Positions 37,941 to 47,311 of a stretch of DNA of 64,000 bases are shown here, piece after piece (position 1 is the first letter of the stretch; the number at the start of each line of letters is the position of its first letter). A model generated the notes under the pieces. The model was not told where the DNA came from. It saw only the letters and a list, made by a program, of their open reading frames with translations, and did not search any database. The position numbers and the translations under genes were made by a program. Source of the stretch: Verrucomicrobiota bacterium. GTDB lineage: Bacteria > Verrucomicrobiota > Verrucomicrobiia > Verrucomicrobiales > DEV007. The DNA is taken from positions 62,001 through 126,000 of the forward strand of contig JAGWVU010000008.1 of the NCBI GenBank assembly GCA_018970725.1, given 5' to 3'.

Positions 37941-39191
37941 ATGCCCGCCAAACCGTTCAAGTTCCGACACGTCAACGAAATCGCCGGGGCGTTCGCCCTG
38001 ACGGTGGTGGTTCTCTTGATCGGGCTGATTTTCCTCAGCGGTCAGCTTCAAGGATGGTTCGAGGGCAAGCGTTCCTATGATGTGGTGCTGCCGGAGAGTG
38101 GCACCCTCGGGATCCGGCCGGGGGCGGAAGTGCGCATTCTCGGAGCGAGGGCCGGGTCGGTCCGGGCCGTGGAGTTGCGGGACAAACGGACGGGGCGGCC
38201 TCCGGTGAAGCGGAACATGGACCCGAAAGAGCTGCAGCTGGTGGCGGTTTTGGAGTTGCGGGGGGATTACACCGTCTTTGTCGGTGAAGAGTCCAAGGCC
38301 ATTCTCAAGACCGGTCTCGGAGGTTTGGGGGCCGCCTATTTCGAGGTGAGCCGGGCCGACACCCCGGTGCCCGACCTGACCACTTTGCCCTTGGCGGATT
38401 CTTCGGGCGCGAACCAGAAGGACATGACCGAGATGGTGGCCGAACTCAACGGGGCCTTGGTCCCGGCGATCAATCAGATGCAGGCGACCTCGAAGGACAT
38501 CGAGTCTCTGGCCGAGACCTTGAACGATCCTCAGAAGGATTTCCAGATCGCCATCGCGGGCGTCCGGGAACTTCTCGAGCAAGTCAAAAAAGGGGAGAGC
38601 GCGGCCGGGGTTTTGCTTTGGGACGAGGAGAGCGGCAAGCAGGTGCGCGAGGCCCTGGCCAGGTTCAACGAAGCCTCCGGGTCGTTCGCCTCGGTCATGG
38701 GCCGGATTGAAAAAGGAGAGGGGGCGGCTGGCATCCTGTTGAGCGACGAAGAGGCGCAAAAACAGATCCAGCAGACCTTGGAGAATGTCTCCCGGGCCTC
38801 GAAGTCCGCAAATGACGCCGCGCTGGCCCTCACCAGAGCGGCGGGCACTTTGCCGGCCACCGTGAACGAGGCGGATGCGGCCATTCAAAGTTACGGGGAC
38901 GTCGCTTCCGCCTTGCAGGAGACGGCCCGCGAATACGAGATTGCCGCCGAGGCCCTGCAACGGCACTGGCTGCTGCGGCGTTTCGTCCGGCGCGATGAGA
39001 ATCCGGTCGCGGTGGCACGGGGACAGACTCCGCCCCGTCCGACTCCCGCCGCAGTTCCGGCTCCGGCTCCCAAGCCCCCCGCTCAAAAAATGCCGGTCAC
39101 GTTCCGCGGGTTGTTCGGCGGAAAAGAGAAGCGGGAAGAAGGCTCCGTTCCGCTGCGGAAGCCGGCCCAAGGCGCGACCGCCAAAAAGTGA
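37941..39191 (+). CDS. mlaD: MCE/MlaD family protein with long C-terminal extension
   Basis: This encodes 416 residues. One N-terminal transmembrane segment (about 16-34) is followed by an MlaD/MCE beta-barrel domain (about 40-135: SGTLGIRPGAEVRILGARAG, GLGGLGAAYFEV). Then comes a helical, coiled region (about 155-340) and a Pro/Ala-rich basic tail. Repeated phrases KKGESAAGVLLWDEESGKQV and EKGEGAAGILLSDEEAQKQI show an internal duplication of about 45 residues. MCE proteins form periplasmic hexameric rings or tubes that bind phospholipid; the helical part may form a tube like those of PqiB/YebT or Mce proteins. It belongs with mlaE and the ATPase-like gene. Confidence 0.9.
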   Translation: MPAKPFKFRHVNEIAGAFALTVVVLLIGLIFLSGQLQGWFEGKRSYDVVLPESGTLGIRPGAEVRILGARAGSVRAVELRDKRTGRPPVKRNMDPKELQLVAVLELRGDYTVFVGEESKAILKTGLGGLGAAYFEVSRADTPVPDLTTLPLADSSGANQKDMTEMVAELNGALVPAINQMQATSKDIESLAETLNDPQKDFQIAIAGVRELLEQVKKGESAAGVLLWDEESGKQVREALARFNEASGSFASVMGRIEKGEGAAGILLSDEEAQKQIQQTLENVSRASKSANDAALALTRAAGTLPATVNEADAAIQSYGDVASALQETAREYEIAAEALQRHWLLRRFVRRDENPVAVARGQTPPRPTPAAVPAPAPKPPAQKMPVTFRGLFGGKEKREEGSVPLRKPAQGATAKK

Positions 39192-39198
39192 GGCCGAT

Positions 39199-39212
39199 CC
39201 TCCCGGGGGAGG
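39199..39212. terminator. Hairpin between convergent genes, possible weak terminator
   Basis: CCTCC (39199-39203) pairs with GGAGG (39208-39212), with a CGGG loop, in the 22-base gap between the mlaD-like gene and the convergent HNH gene. It lacks a U tract on either strand, so true termination activity is uncertain. Confidence 0.3.
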
Positions 39213-39213
39213 T

Positions 39214-39834
39214 TCAGCCGCTCATTTCGACCATGGCCGGTTCGAGATCGAGGAAAAAGCGCCAGCTCGGGTAAGCCCTTCTCCGGGAACTCCGCTCGGC
39301 CAGGCACATGAAGGGGCGCCACACGGGGGCCTTCGGTTCCTTCATGGGGAACATGTTGGCCTCGGTGGGTAACTTGTTGGCTTTCCGGGTGTTGCAGCGG
39401 ATGCAGCTCGTCACGATGTTCTCCCAGGAACTCTTCCCGCCCTTGTCCCGGGGAATGACGTGATCGAGGTTCAACTCGCGCGGGTCGAACCGCTTCTGGC
39501 AATACTGGCAGACGTGGTTGTCCCGTTCGAAGACATTCTGGCGGGTGAACTTGATCTCTTTCTTGGGCAGGCGGTCGAAGATCGACAACACGATGATCTG
39601 CGGAACCCCAAAGGTCGCGTTCACCGTGCGCACCGCTTCCAGACTGGGGTCGTTGCGGCTGGAGACGATCCAGGATTGGAGATCGTGCGTGGAGAAGTTG
39701 GACTCACTGTCCTGATGGACAACCTGGGCGTGCCCGAGGCAAACCAACGAAAAAGCGCGCCGTGCGGTGCAGATGTGCACGGGTTGCCAATGCCGGTTCA
39801 GCACGAGCACAGGATTGTTCAATGACAAGATCAC
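39214..39834 (-). CDS. HNH endonuclease family protein
   Basis: This encodes 206 residues. The N-terminal part VLVLNRHWQPVHICTARRAF and LVCLGHAQVVHQD is typical of a bacterial HNH family. The nuclease centre is CQYCQKRFDPRELNLDHVIP followed by GGKSSWENIVTSCIRCNTRK: a CxxC pair, the DH catalytic dyad, the conserved Asn, and a second CxxC for structural zinc. The start is GTG. It is a stand-alone gene in many genomes, not tied to restriction genes. Here it is divergent from the coiled-coil protein gene. Its physiological role is unknown. Confidence 0.92.
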   Translation of the reverse strand: MILSLNNPVLVLNRHWQPVHICTARRAFSLVCLGHAQVVHQDSESNFSTHDLQSWIVSSRNDPSLEAVRTVNATFGVPQIIVLSIFDRLPKKEIKFTRQNVFERDNHVCQYCQKRFDPRELNLDHVIPRDKGGKSSWENIVTSCIRCNTRKANKLPTEANMFPMKEPKAPVWRPFMCLAERSSRRRAYPSWRFFLDLEPAMVEMSG

Positions 39835-39851
39835 GGCTACGGGATGCTGCG

Positions 39852-39889
39852 TTGCCGGATCACTGTATTTTCATCCTGCTATCCGGCAA
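39852..39889. repeat. Inverted repeat in a divergent intergenic region
   Basis: TTGCCGGAT (39852-39860) and ATCCGGCAA (39881-39889) form a perfect 9-bp stem with a 20-base loop, just upstream of the HNH gene start. It may be an operator or an RNA stem in the leader of the HNH gene or the divergent gene. Confidence 0.45.
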
Positions 39890-39907
39890 GGGCTTTCGGG
39901 AGGGGAA

Positions 39908-39955
39908 GCCGTCCGGGGAATCGCAAGAATGCAAAATTTTGCAGCAGACGGACGG
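39908..39955. promoter_or_regulatory. Nested palindromes in a divergent intergenic region
   Basis: A perfect 14-base palindrome, TGCAAAATTTTGCA (39930-39943), is enclosed by CCGTCC (39909-39914) and GGACGG (39950-39955). It lies between the HNH gene (-) and the coiled-coil/TPR gene (+). The symmetric core suggests a dimeric regulator site or a structured leader for the gene at 40061. The role is inference. Confidence 0.42.
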
Positions 39956-40060
39956 TGAAAAACCTGTTAATGTTGGCGTTGGCTTGCGAATAGATGGTGA
40001 ATAAGCCCGTCGGAAGCCTTGGGGTCGGTGAAGCGATCCGAAAAATTTCGCGTACCGGGA

Positions 40061-42916
40061 ATGAAATTTTGGAAGTCTGAGATTCGCCTTGGTCCGGTCG
40101 CCTTTGCCGCGATCCTGATGGGTTGTGCCGTGGCTTGGGCGCAGACCGCTCCCGCGCCGGGTGCGGAGGGAGATCCCTCGGATGTCTGGCTTCGCGGCTT
40201 CATGCTCTTCCAGCAGGCTGAGGATGCGGCGAAGGCCGATCAGGGGCTTCAGGCTCTGAGCAAGTATCGCGAATCCCAGCGCCTTTTCGACTTCATCGCG
40301 AGGACGCATCCCGGTTGGCGGCCCCAGATGGTCAATCACCGGCGGCGGGCCATTCTGGAGGCCATCGAAGGGGTGCAGAATCGGTTGCAGGAAACCGATG
40401 CCACCGCGCTCAAGGCTTGGGAGAGTCAGAACGCCGGGAACGGTCAGCCTCAGGCGGCTCCGCCCGGCAGCCGGGCTCCGGTCATCGCGATGCAGCCCCG
40501 GGAGGCGGTTGCCCTGGAGGTTCCTTCTTCGGCCGGGGTGGCGGCGACAGGTCCGGTCCCGGGTCCGCTGCCCCTTCCGGTGGTTCCTTTGCCGGCCGGG
40601 GTGACGTTGCCGCAAGCGGGTGAGATCCGGGATCTTCCGACGGAGTTCCAGACGCAGCAGGCGCGGATCGACCAGCTTACGGGAGCCAACCAACGTCTTG
40701 AGCAGACCTTGCGGCAGCACCAGGATCAGGCGAACGGGTTGCAGACCCGTTTGGCTCAGGCCCGCGACGCGGAGCAACGGCTGCAAACCCAGTTGGCCCA
40801 GACCATGGAAGAGTTGAAGCAGGCGAAGACCGCCGGCGGAGACCGAGTTTCCAAGCTGGAGTCCCAGCTCAATACGGCCGTGGCGGAGTTGAAGAAGGCG
40901 AACGCGGACAGCGACGGAATCCTCAAGGCGTTGGATGAGGCGCGGAAGCAAATCGCGGAATTGACCGCGCAGAAGGACGAGCTTTTGCGGGACCGGCAGG
41001 GGACCATGGAAGACGTTGCCAAGGTGATGGCGGAGGCCAATCAGGCGGCCACGGATCGCGACACCGCCAGGGCGGACCGGGACAAGGCCAAGGCGGAGCG
41101 GGACGAAGCCAAGCAGGCGCTCGAGGTGGCCCGGGCGGATCTGGCCAAGCTCCAGCAGATGAATGCAAACTCGGCCGACGCCGCCCGGGCCTTGGAGAAA
41201 GCGAGGGGCGAAGTGGGCGTTTGGCAGGCCAAGGTGGTCCAGCTCGAGCAAGAGTCGGCCCGGGAAGCCGCCGCGTCCCGGCAACGGGAGGATTTGATCA
41301 AGGGGTTGCGCGCGGAATTGGCGGGGAACGGCGCGATGTCGGAACAGAACGCCAAATTGCTCGCGGAGTTGGAAAAATCCCAGACCTCGATCAATCAGCT
41401 CAACGAACAGGTGCAGCAGTTGGAGAACGATCGCACCCGGCTGGAGCGGGAGAATCAGGTGCTGAGCCAGGAACGGGATTCCCTGGTGGCGCAGCGGGAC
41501 CTTCTTCAGAAGGATCTGGACCAGATGGCCATTTTGCTGAACGCGTCGGATCGGGTGAGCGGGGATATCAAGGAGATTCTGGCGGCCAACCAAAAGTGGA
41601 GACATGAATTGGACCAAGCCCGGTCCGAAATCGCGAAACTCAACGAACGGGAAGGCGGCCACTTGACGGAGATCGCCTCGCTCAAGGGCCAGCTCACCAG
41701 CATTCAGAACGAACGGAAGTCGTTGCAGGAATCCAACGCCCGCTACCAAAAGACCGTCGATGAACTCAACGGACGGCTCAAGGAGATGCTCACCCAGCTC
41801 GACGCCCGCACCGAACAGGTCACCGCCCTGACCACGGAGCGGGATGGGTTGAAGGCTTTGCTCGACAAAAAGGACGGCTTGCTGGCCCGGATCACTGGCC
41901 AATTGCAGGAATCCAAGGCCGAGTCCGCGGCCTTGGCCAATTCCAAGGAGGAGAACGAGTTGTTGCGCGGGCTCATCCGCAAGCAGCTGGTGCGTCAGGC
42001 CCGCCTTCTGGAAGCCCGCGATCTCGTGCTCGCGGAGTTGCGCAACGTCGATGTTCATTCCACCCAGTTGCTCGCCAGTCTCGATGAAATGTCCAAACCG
42101 GTGGTCCAGCTCTCGGAAAACGAGAAGGCCATGTTCAAGGAGCCAGGGGACCTCAAGCTCATCGCCATGACCGAGTCCGGTCCGGAGGTTCCTTTCTCCA
42201 CGCTGCCCGTCGCGCCTCCGTCCTCCGGAGTCAAGGTTTTTGCCAGCCCGGGGGTTAGGGCGACGCCGGCCCCGGCTGCGCCGCTGGAGAACAGCGATCT
42301 GGTGAAAAGGGTTCCCGCCCTTGCGCCCTATGCGGACGCGGTGATCCTGGCGAAGCCGCAGGTCGATCTGGCCGGTCTGGGGAGCGAGGCCAATGGCAGG
42401 TTCCGCCGGGGGGATTTTGTGGCGGCGGCCCGGGGTTACGAAGAAATCCTGCGTTGGGACCGGACCAACGAGGCGGCGCTTTGCAATCTGGCGGTGATTG
42501 CCCTGCGGTTGGGGAAATTCGATGAGGCCGAAGGGTATTTGCAGCGGGCCCGGGCCAAGAACCCGGGTTACGCGCCGGCCCATTTCCAGCAGGGGGTTCT
42601 GCATTACCGGAAAGCGGACTATGACGAGGCGCTCGTAGCGTTCGGTCAAGCCGCACAATTGGACGCCCGGAACGCGGAGGCCCACAATTACCTCGGGTTG
42701 ATCGCGAGCCGCAAAGGCTGGACCACCCGGGCGGAGTCGGAATTCAAGCGGGCCCTGTCGATCGATGCGAATCATGCGGAGGCCTGCTTCAATCTGGCGG
42801 TGCTCTATTCCGCCGCCAAACCGTCCTCCAAGGAGAAGGCGCGGGAGTATTACCAGAGGGCTTGCAAGAACGGGGCGGCGCGCGATGCCGCGATGGAGCG
42901 TTACATCAAGGATTGA
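40061..42916 (+). CDS. Exported long coiled-coil protein with C-terminal TPR domain
   Basis: This encodes 951 residues. A signal peptide (LGPVAFAAILMGCAVAWAQ, about 10-28) is followed by a helical head, an Ala/Pro-rich linker (about 125-190), then a long coiled coil (about 190-650) dense in heptads and rich in Gln, Glu, Lys and Ala. After a Pro-rich linker (about 705-760) come at least four TPRs in the last 170 residues (GDFVAAARGYEEILRWDRTN, GKFDEAEGYLQRARAKNPGY, ADYDEALVAFGQAAQLDARN and the AEAHNYLGLIA unit). I chose the ATG at 40061 because it begins the signal peptide; TTG 40019 and GTG 40028 are weaker alternatives. It is followed by a PpiD-like chaperone and another TPR gene, suggesting a role in envelope protein assembly. 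No known family was recognised. Confidence 0.85.
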   Translation: MKFWKSEIRLGPVAFAAILMGCAVAWAQTAPAPGAEGDPSDVWLRGFMLFQQAEDAAKADQGLQALSKYRESQRLFDFIARTHPGWRPQMVNHRRRAILEAIEGVQNRLQETDATALKAWESQNAGNGQPQAAPPGSRAPVIAMQPREAVALEVPSSAGVAATGPVPGPLPLPVVPLPAGVTLPQAGEIRDLPTEFQTQQARIDQLTGANQRLEQTLRQHQDQANGLQTRLAQARDAEQRLQTQLAQTMEELKQAKTAGGDRVSKLESQLNTAVAELKKANADSDGILKALDEARKQIAELTAQKDELLRDRQGTMEDVAKVMAEANQAATDRDTARADRDKAKAERDEAKQALEVARADLAKLQQMNANSADAARALEKARGEVGVWQAKVVQLEQESAREAAASRQREDLIKGLRAELAGNGAMSEQNAKLLAELEKSQTSINQLNEQVQQLENDRTRLERENQVLSQERDSLVAQRDLLQKDLDQMAILLNASDRVSGDIKEILAANQKWRHELDQARSEIAKLNEREGGHLTEIASLKGQLTSIQNERKSLQESNARYQKTVDELNGRLKEMLTQLDARTEQVTALTTERDGLKALLDKKDGLLARITGQLQESKAESAALANSKEENELLRGLIRKQLVRQARLLEARDLVLAELRNVDVHSTQLLASLDEMSKPVVQLSENEKAMFKEPGDLKLIAMTESGPEVPFSTLPVAPPSSGVKVFASPGVRATPAPAAPLENSDLVKRVPALAPYADAVILAKPQVDLAGLGSEANGRFRRGDFVAAARGYEEILRWDRTNEAALCNLAVIALRLGKFDEAEGYLQRARAKNPGYAPAHFQQGVLHYRKADYDEALVAFGQAAQLDARNAEAHNYLGLIASRKGWTTRAESEFKRALSIDANHAEACFNLAVLYSAAKPSSKEKAREYYQRACKNGAARDAAMERYIKD

Positions 42917-43028
42917 GGGCCGAAATCGGCGCCCTCCCGCCGCAGTTTCCGGTTGCTCAAGCGGACTCCTCCTCCTACGGTGACGGCCCGTCCCATGGGC
43001 TTTCACCCGCCATGGGTCGGTCCTTCTC

Positions 43029-44672
43029 ATGCTCGGTCATCTTCGAAAAGTTCAGAAGTCGGTTCTGGTCGTCCTCACGGCGGTCATCTGCATCGCGTTC
43101 GCTTACCTTTACAACCGCTACGACACCGGAGCGGAGCAAGGGCCGTCCAGCGTGGCGTTCACCCTCGGGGGCCGGGCCTACCATGGGAGCGAGGCCTACC
43201 GCCTGGCCAACTTGTTTCCCGTCGCCCTCCGGGACCTTGGCATCACCCCTCCGTTCAACGTGCAGCCCATCGGCCGGTTCGCGCTCGAGATCCTCGGGGA
43301 CGAGGGTGGCATGGCTATGTTCAACCCCAATGTGGATCGCACGGATTTCGTGATCAACCTCCTGGAGTTCCGGGAAGCGGCGAAACGGCTCGGGGTGGCC
43401 GCCACGGAGCCACAGATCCAGAAGGCGATCGAGTCGATCTCCCTGTTCCACGACGATGCGGGCAAATTCGATCCGGTCCGCTACCGCAATTACCTTCGCA
43501 ACGGGTTGAGCCGCTTCGCCCTCTACGAATTCGATCTCCGGGAGTTGATCGCCGACTTCGTCAATTATGAGACGATCAAGAAGCTGACGGGATCCGGTCT
43601 CGGCGTTTCCGGGTGGGAGGTGGACCGGGCCTACAAGTCCCGGTATGAGATGTTCACCGCGTATGAGATCTTCCTCAAGGCCGATGCTCTGGCCAAGGAT
43701 CTCAAGGTGACGGACGAGCAGATCAAGAGCTATTACGAGGAGAACAAGACCAGTTTTCTCTCGGAACCGAAACGCGCCATCCGGTATCTGAAGTTTTCCA
43801 TCGCGCCCAAAGGAGAGAAGGAGGCGGAAGACCAGTGGCAAGCGCGGCGCAACGTGGAGGCCAACCGTTTCCGGCAGGCGTTCAAGGTGGTCCGGGGCGC
43901 GATCGAGGAGGATGGAAAATCCCTCGCCGAGGCGATCGCCCTGCTGCAGTCCACCGAAGGGTTCAAGCAGTTGAAACCGGCGGAGACCGCCGCCTTCACC
44001 GCCTCCGCCCCCCCGGCCGATCTTGAAGGAGCTTCCCAGTTTGCGGATCGGATTTTCAATCTGGACGAGAAGGATCCGAACGCGTTTGATACCGTGGCCA
44101 CGGATACCGCGATTTACCTTTACTGGTTGAAGGAAGCCCCCGTGGCCGCGGCCCAGCTCTCCCTGGAGGAAGCCAAGGCCGAGGTGCGCAAACGGCTGGA
44201 AGCTCAGGAAAAGGATGCCCGGCTCACGGCGGCCGCCGGGAAAGCGCGCCAGCAGATCGCGGATGGACTGGCCAAAGGCAAGGCGATCACCGAGGCCGCG
44301 AAAGCCGCCGGGGTGACGGCCAAGGCGCTGAAGCCGTTCGATCGCAATGGAAATCCGGAAGAAAGCAGCAACGCGTCCGCGGTCAAGTCGGCGGCGCTTG
44401 AACTGGTGCCTGGTCAACTCGGGGAGCCGGGCATGCAGCCGGACGGGGCCTTGCTCGTTTATCTGGCGGCCCGGGAGGTGCCCAAGCGGGATTCGGAGCC
44501 GGAGGACCGCAAACGGCTCACCGAGGAAATGGGGAGCGCCGCCGCCGCCAACGGATTTCAGGCTTGGTTTGCGGCGAGAAGGGCCGGAGCCAAGTTGAAC
44601 CGGCCCATGGTGCAGGATCGGGATGGAAATTCGGTGCCGCTCAGCATCGAAGCCTTCGCGCCGCGGGGCTGA
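43029..44672 (+). CDS. Membrane-anchored SurA/PpiD-like chaperone (parvulin-related)
   Basis: This encodes 547 residues. One N-terminal transmembrane segment (VLVVLTAVICIAFAYLY, about 12-28) anchors a periplasmic region. A SurA_N-like chaperone part is clear: LLEFREAAKRLGVAATEPQI, then DAGKFDPVRYRNYLRNGLS. A parvulin-like stretch begins near RAIRYLKFSIAP (about 245) but is interrupted by long helical insertions, so isomerase activity is doubtful. A second helical part (about 370-500) ends in a globular tail. The layout resembles PpiD, which helps newly exported proteins at the Sec translocon. It lies between the coiled-coil/TPR gene and a small TPR gene and probably shares their transcript. 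Confidence 0.83.
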   Translation: MLGHLRKVQKSVLVVLTAVICIAFAYLYNRYDTGAEQGPSSVAFTLGGRAYHGSEAYRLANLFPVALRDLGITPPFNVQPIGRFALEILGDEGGMAMFNPNVDRTDFVINLLEFREAAKRLGVAATEPQIQKAIESISLFHDDAGKFDPVRYRNYLRNGLSRFALYEFDLRELIADFVNYETIKKLTGSGLGVSGWEVDRAYKSRYEMFTAYEIFLKADALAKDLKVTDEQIKSYYEENKTSFLSEPKRAIRYLKFSIAPKGEKEAEDQWQARRNVEANRFRQAFKVVRGAIEEDGKSLAEAIALLQSTEGFKQLKPAETAAFTASAPPADLEGASQFADRIFNLDEKDPNAFDTVATDTAIYLYWLKEAPVAAAQLSLEEAKAEVRKRLEAQEKDARLTAAAGKARQQIADGLAKGKAITEAAKAAGVTAKALKPFDRNGNPEESSNASAVKSAALELVPGQLGEPGMQPDGALLVYLAAREVPKRDSEPEDRKRLTEEMGSAAAANGFQAWFAARRAGAKLNRPMVQDRDGNSVPLSIEAFAPRG

Positions 44673-44692
44673 GACTGCGGGAGGGCCTTGCC

Positions 44693-45022
44693 GTGGAAGA
44701 GGAGCGCGACGACCTTTTTGACCAGGCCAACGGCGATCTCGCCGTTGGGGAGCTGGAAGAGGCGATCGGGAAATACCGTCGTTGCACGGAGATCGATCCC
44801 GGGTTCTTCGATGGCTGGCATGCGCTCGGCATGGCGTTGTTGAAAGCCGGCCGGATCCGCCCCGCGATTGGGGCTGCGCTGCAGGCGACCACGATCAATC
44901 CCAACGACCAGCTGGTCTGGACCGCCCTGTCCCAGATGTATGTGGCGGATGGAAAGATTGCCGAGGCCGAGGAAGCCAAGCGCAATGCCGCCGTGCTGGG
45001 GCTCGGGGGCAAGATCGGTTGA
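44693..45022 (+). CDS. Small cytoplasmic TPR protein
   Basis: This encodes 109 residues made of about three TPR helix pairs (FDQANGDLAVGELEEAIGKY, GWHALGMALLKAGRIRPAIG, VWTALSQMYVADGKIAEAEE). There is no signal peptide. I chose GTG at 44693 because GGGAGGG lies seven bases upstream and the frame before it runs inside the PpiD-like gene. TPR proteins mediate protein contacts; the partner is unknown. It is the third gene after the coiled-coil/TPR and PpiD-like genes and is 91 bases upstream of metG. Confidence 0.85.
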   Translation: MEEERDDLFDQANGDLAVGELEEAIGKYRRCTEIDPGFFDGWHALGMALLKAGRIRPAIGAALQATTINPNDQLVWTALSQMYVADGKIAEAEEAKRNAAVLGLGGKIG

Positions 45023-45113
45023 GAGTTGCGGATTGTTGGTGGATAGGTAAGGGGCGCTTTGGCGCGACCGCCCTCGCCCCCGCAACCCTCCACCCGCATT
45101 CGAACCGATTCGC

Positions 45114-47186
45114 ATGGCCGCCAAGCGCCGCATCCTCGTCACCTCCGCCCTTCCCTATGCCAACGGCCACATTCACATCGGCCATTTGGTGGAGTATCTG
45201 CAAACCGACATCTGGGTGCGTTTCCAGAGGTTGATGGGGCATCATTGCGTTTACCTCTGCGCGGACGACACCCACGGCACGGCCATCAGCCTCCGGGCCC
45301 AGGCGGAGGGGAGGAGCGAAGTGGAGGTGATCGCGGACATGAGCGAGGCCCACCAGCGCGATTTCGCGGCTTTTGGGATCGCTTTCGATCATTACGGCAG
45401 CACCAACAGTGAATCGACCCGGCACCACTGCCATGAGATTTGGCGGGCGTTGCGCGGGGCCGGTTTGGTGGCCGAGCACGAGGTGGAACAGCTTTACGAT
45501 CCCGTGAAGGGCATGTTCCTCGCGGACCGGCAAGTCCGCGGCACGTGTCCGCGATGTGGCAGCAAGAATCAACCGGGAGACAATTGCGGTCATTGCGGCG
45601 GCACCTACTCTCCGGCGGATCTGGCGGATCCGGTCAGCGTGCTCTCGGGCACGACGCCCGAGGTGCGGCGGGCCACCCATCTCTTTGTGACCTTGGAAAA
45701 GGAGCGCGCCTTCCTCGAGGAATGGACCCAGTCCGGACCGCTCCCGACGGAGAGCGCGAACTATCTGAAGAATTACTTTTTCAATGAGAGGGACGAGTCC
45801 GGCGCCCTGCGCCCCAAGGCCCTGCACGATTGGGATGTGTCCCGCCCCGCGCCTTATTTCGGGTTTGAGATTCCCGACAGCCCCGGGAACTACTGGTATG
45901 TCTGGTTCGACGCGCCGATCGGCTACATCGGGGCCACCGCCGACTGGTGTTCGCGGGTGGGCGGTTCGGTCGATGACTGGTGGCGGGACGAGAAGACGGA
46001 GATCCATCATTTCATCGGCAAGGACATCCAGTATTTCCATACCTTGTTCTGGCCGGCGATGCTCCGGGTGGGCGGATTCCGGCTGCCGACCCAAGTACAC
46101 ATCCACGGCTTCCTGACCGTGGACGGGGAGAAGATGTCGAAGTCGCGCGGGACGTTCGTCAGGGCCTCCACCTACCTGGAGTATCTCGATCCATCCTATC
46201 TCCGTTATTATTACGCCACGAAGCTCACGAGCAAGGTTGAGGATCTCGATTTGGGGCTCGATGAATTCGTGGCCAAGGTGAACGGGGATCTGGTGGGCAA
46301 GGTGGTCAACCTGGCCTCGCGCACCGCCCGGTTTGTCGCCGGAACCGGTCTCTCGACGCACTACCCCGATGACGGCGGGTTGTTCGCGGATTTCGCCGCC
46401 GCCGGGACCCAAATCGGCAAGGACTATGCCACCGGGGATTTCAGCCGGGCGATGCGGCGGATCATGGAGTTGGCGGACCGGGCCAATCCCTATGTGGAAC
46501 AGGCGGCGCCGTGGGAGCTGCGCAAGGATCCGGAGAAGGCCGCCCGGCTGCAGGAGGTTTGCACGGTGGCGCTCAATTTGTTCCGGCAGCTTTGCCTCTA
46601 TCTCGCTCCGGTTCTGCCCAAGCTGGCGTGGCAATGCGAGGAACTCCTCGGGGAGCCGCTGCGGGACTGGAAACAGGCGAAAAAGCATCTGCTCGGGACG
46701 CCGGTGGCGCCTTTCAAGCATATGATGCAACGGGTCGAACGGTCGCGGATTGAGGCGATGATCGAGGCCTGTCGCGAGGAAACCGTTCCAGAACCCGCCG
46801 CCGCCGCGCCCGTGTCCGACGACAGTGGCGTCTGGTTGGAAAAAGAACCGGTCGGGCCCGAAATCGGGATTGAGGAATTCGGCCGGGTCGATCTCCGGGT
46901 GGCCAGGGTTCTCGAGGCGCGGGAGGTGCCCGGTGCGGAGAAATTGCTGCAACTCACCGTGAGCCTTGGTGGCGACTCCCGGCGCAACATTTTCGCCGGG
47001 CTCAAGGCGGCTTATGCTCCGGAATCGCTGGTTGGGAAACTGGTCGTCATCGTGGCCAATCTCGCCCCGCGGAAAATGAAGTTCGGGGTGAGCGAGGGGA
47101 TGATCGTGGCCGCGGGTCCGGGCGGCAGGGAGGTCTTCGTCCTTTCCCCGGACAGCGGAGCGGAGCCGGGCCAACGGATCCACTGA
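45114..47186 (+). CDS. metG: Methionyl-tRNA synthetase
   Basis: This encodes 690 residues, full length with the C-terminal extension. It charges tRNA-Met with methionine using ATP. The class I HIGH-type motif is in [13 protein letters not shown] (HIGH variant HIGH), and the KMSKS loop is KMSKSRG starting at Lys340. A zinc knuckle with four Cys is visible in [18 protein letters not shown]. The last 110 residues ([19 protein letters not shown] onward) form the EMAP/ARC-like tRNA-binding and dimerisation domain. It lies just upstream of the mur cluster on the same strand, separated from murE by 125 bases in which I see no gene. Confidence 0.98.
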   Translation: MAAKRRILVTSALPYANGHIHIGHLVEYLQTDIWVRFQRLMGHHCVYLCADDTHGTAISLRAQAEGRSEVEVIADMSEAHQRDFAAFGIAFDHYGSTNSESTRHHCHEIWRALRGAGLVAEHEVEQLYDPVKGMFLADRQVRGTCPRCGSKNQPGDNCGHCGGTYSPADLADPVSVLSGTTPEVRRATHLFVTLEKERAFLEEWTQSGPLPTESANYLKNYFFNERDESGALRPKALHDWDVSRPAPYFGFEIPDSPGNYWYVWFDAPIGYIGATADWCSRVGGSVDDWWRDEKTEIHHFIGKDIQYFHTLFWPAMLRVGGFRLPTQVHIHGFLTVDGEKMSKSRGTFVRASTYLEYLDPSYLRYYYATKLTSKVEDLDLGLDEFVAKVNGDLVGKVVNLASRTARFVAGTGLSTHYPDDGGLFADFAAAGTQIGKDYATGDFSRAMRRIMELADRANPYVEQAAPWELRKDPEKAARLQEVCTVALNLFRQLCLYLAPVLPKLAWQCEELLGEPLRDWKQAKKHLLGTPVAPFKHMMQRVERSRIEAMIEACREETVPEPAAAAPVSDDSGVWLEKEPVGPEIGIEEFGRVDLRVARVLEAREVPGAEKLLQLTVSLGGDSRRNIFAGLKAAYAPESLVGKLVVIVANLAPRKMKFGVSEGMIVAAGPGGREVFVLSPDSGAEPGQRIH

Positions 47187-47311
47187 ACGAGGAGCCGGAC
47201 GCCCGGAGAGCCCGCCCGCGAATCGATTGTCATTCCAAGGTTGCGCCGGAGCCGGATCCGCCCGATCACTTCCCTCCCGTCCTTCCTGACCGGGACGGCG
47301 ACTCTCTCGAA

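Noticed and set aside
39860-43030. Very long open frame (about 1056 codons) on the minus strand opposite the coiled-coil/TPR gene
   Set aside because: It is antisense to a gene with a signal peptide, heptads and TPRs. Its own translation is Gly/Arg/Leu-rich without motifs, as expected for the complement of GC-rich coding DNA.
44895-47183. Minus-strand open frame opposite metG
   Set aside because: It is a shadow of an unmistakable methionyl-tRNA synthetase.
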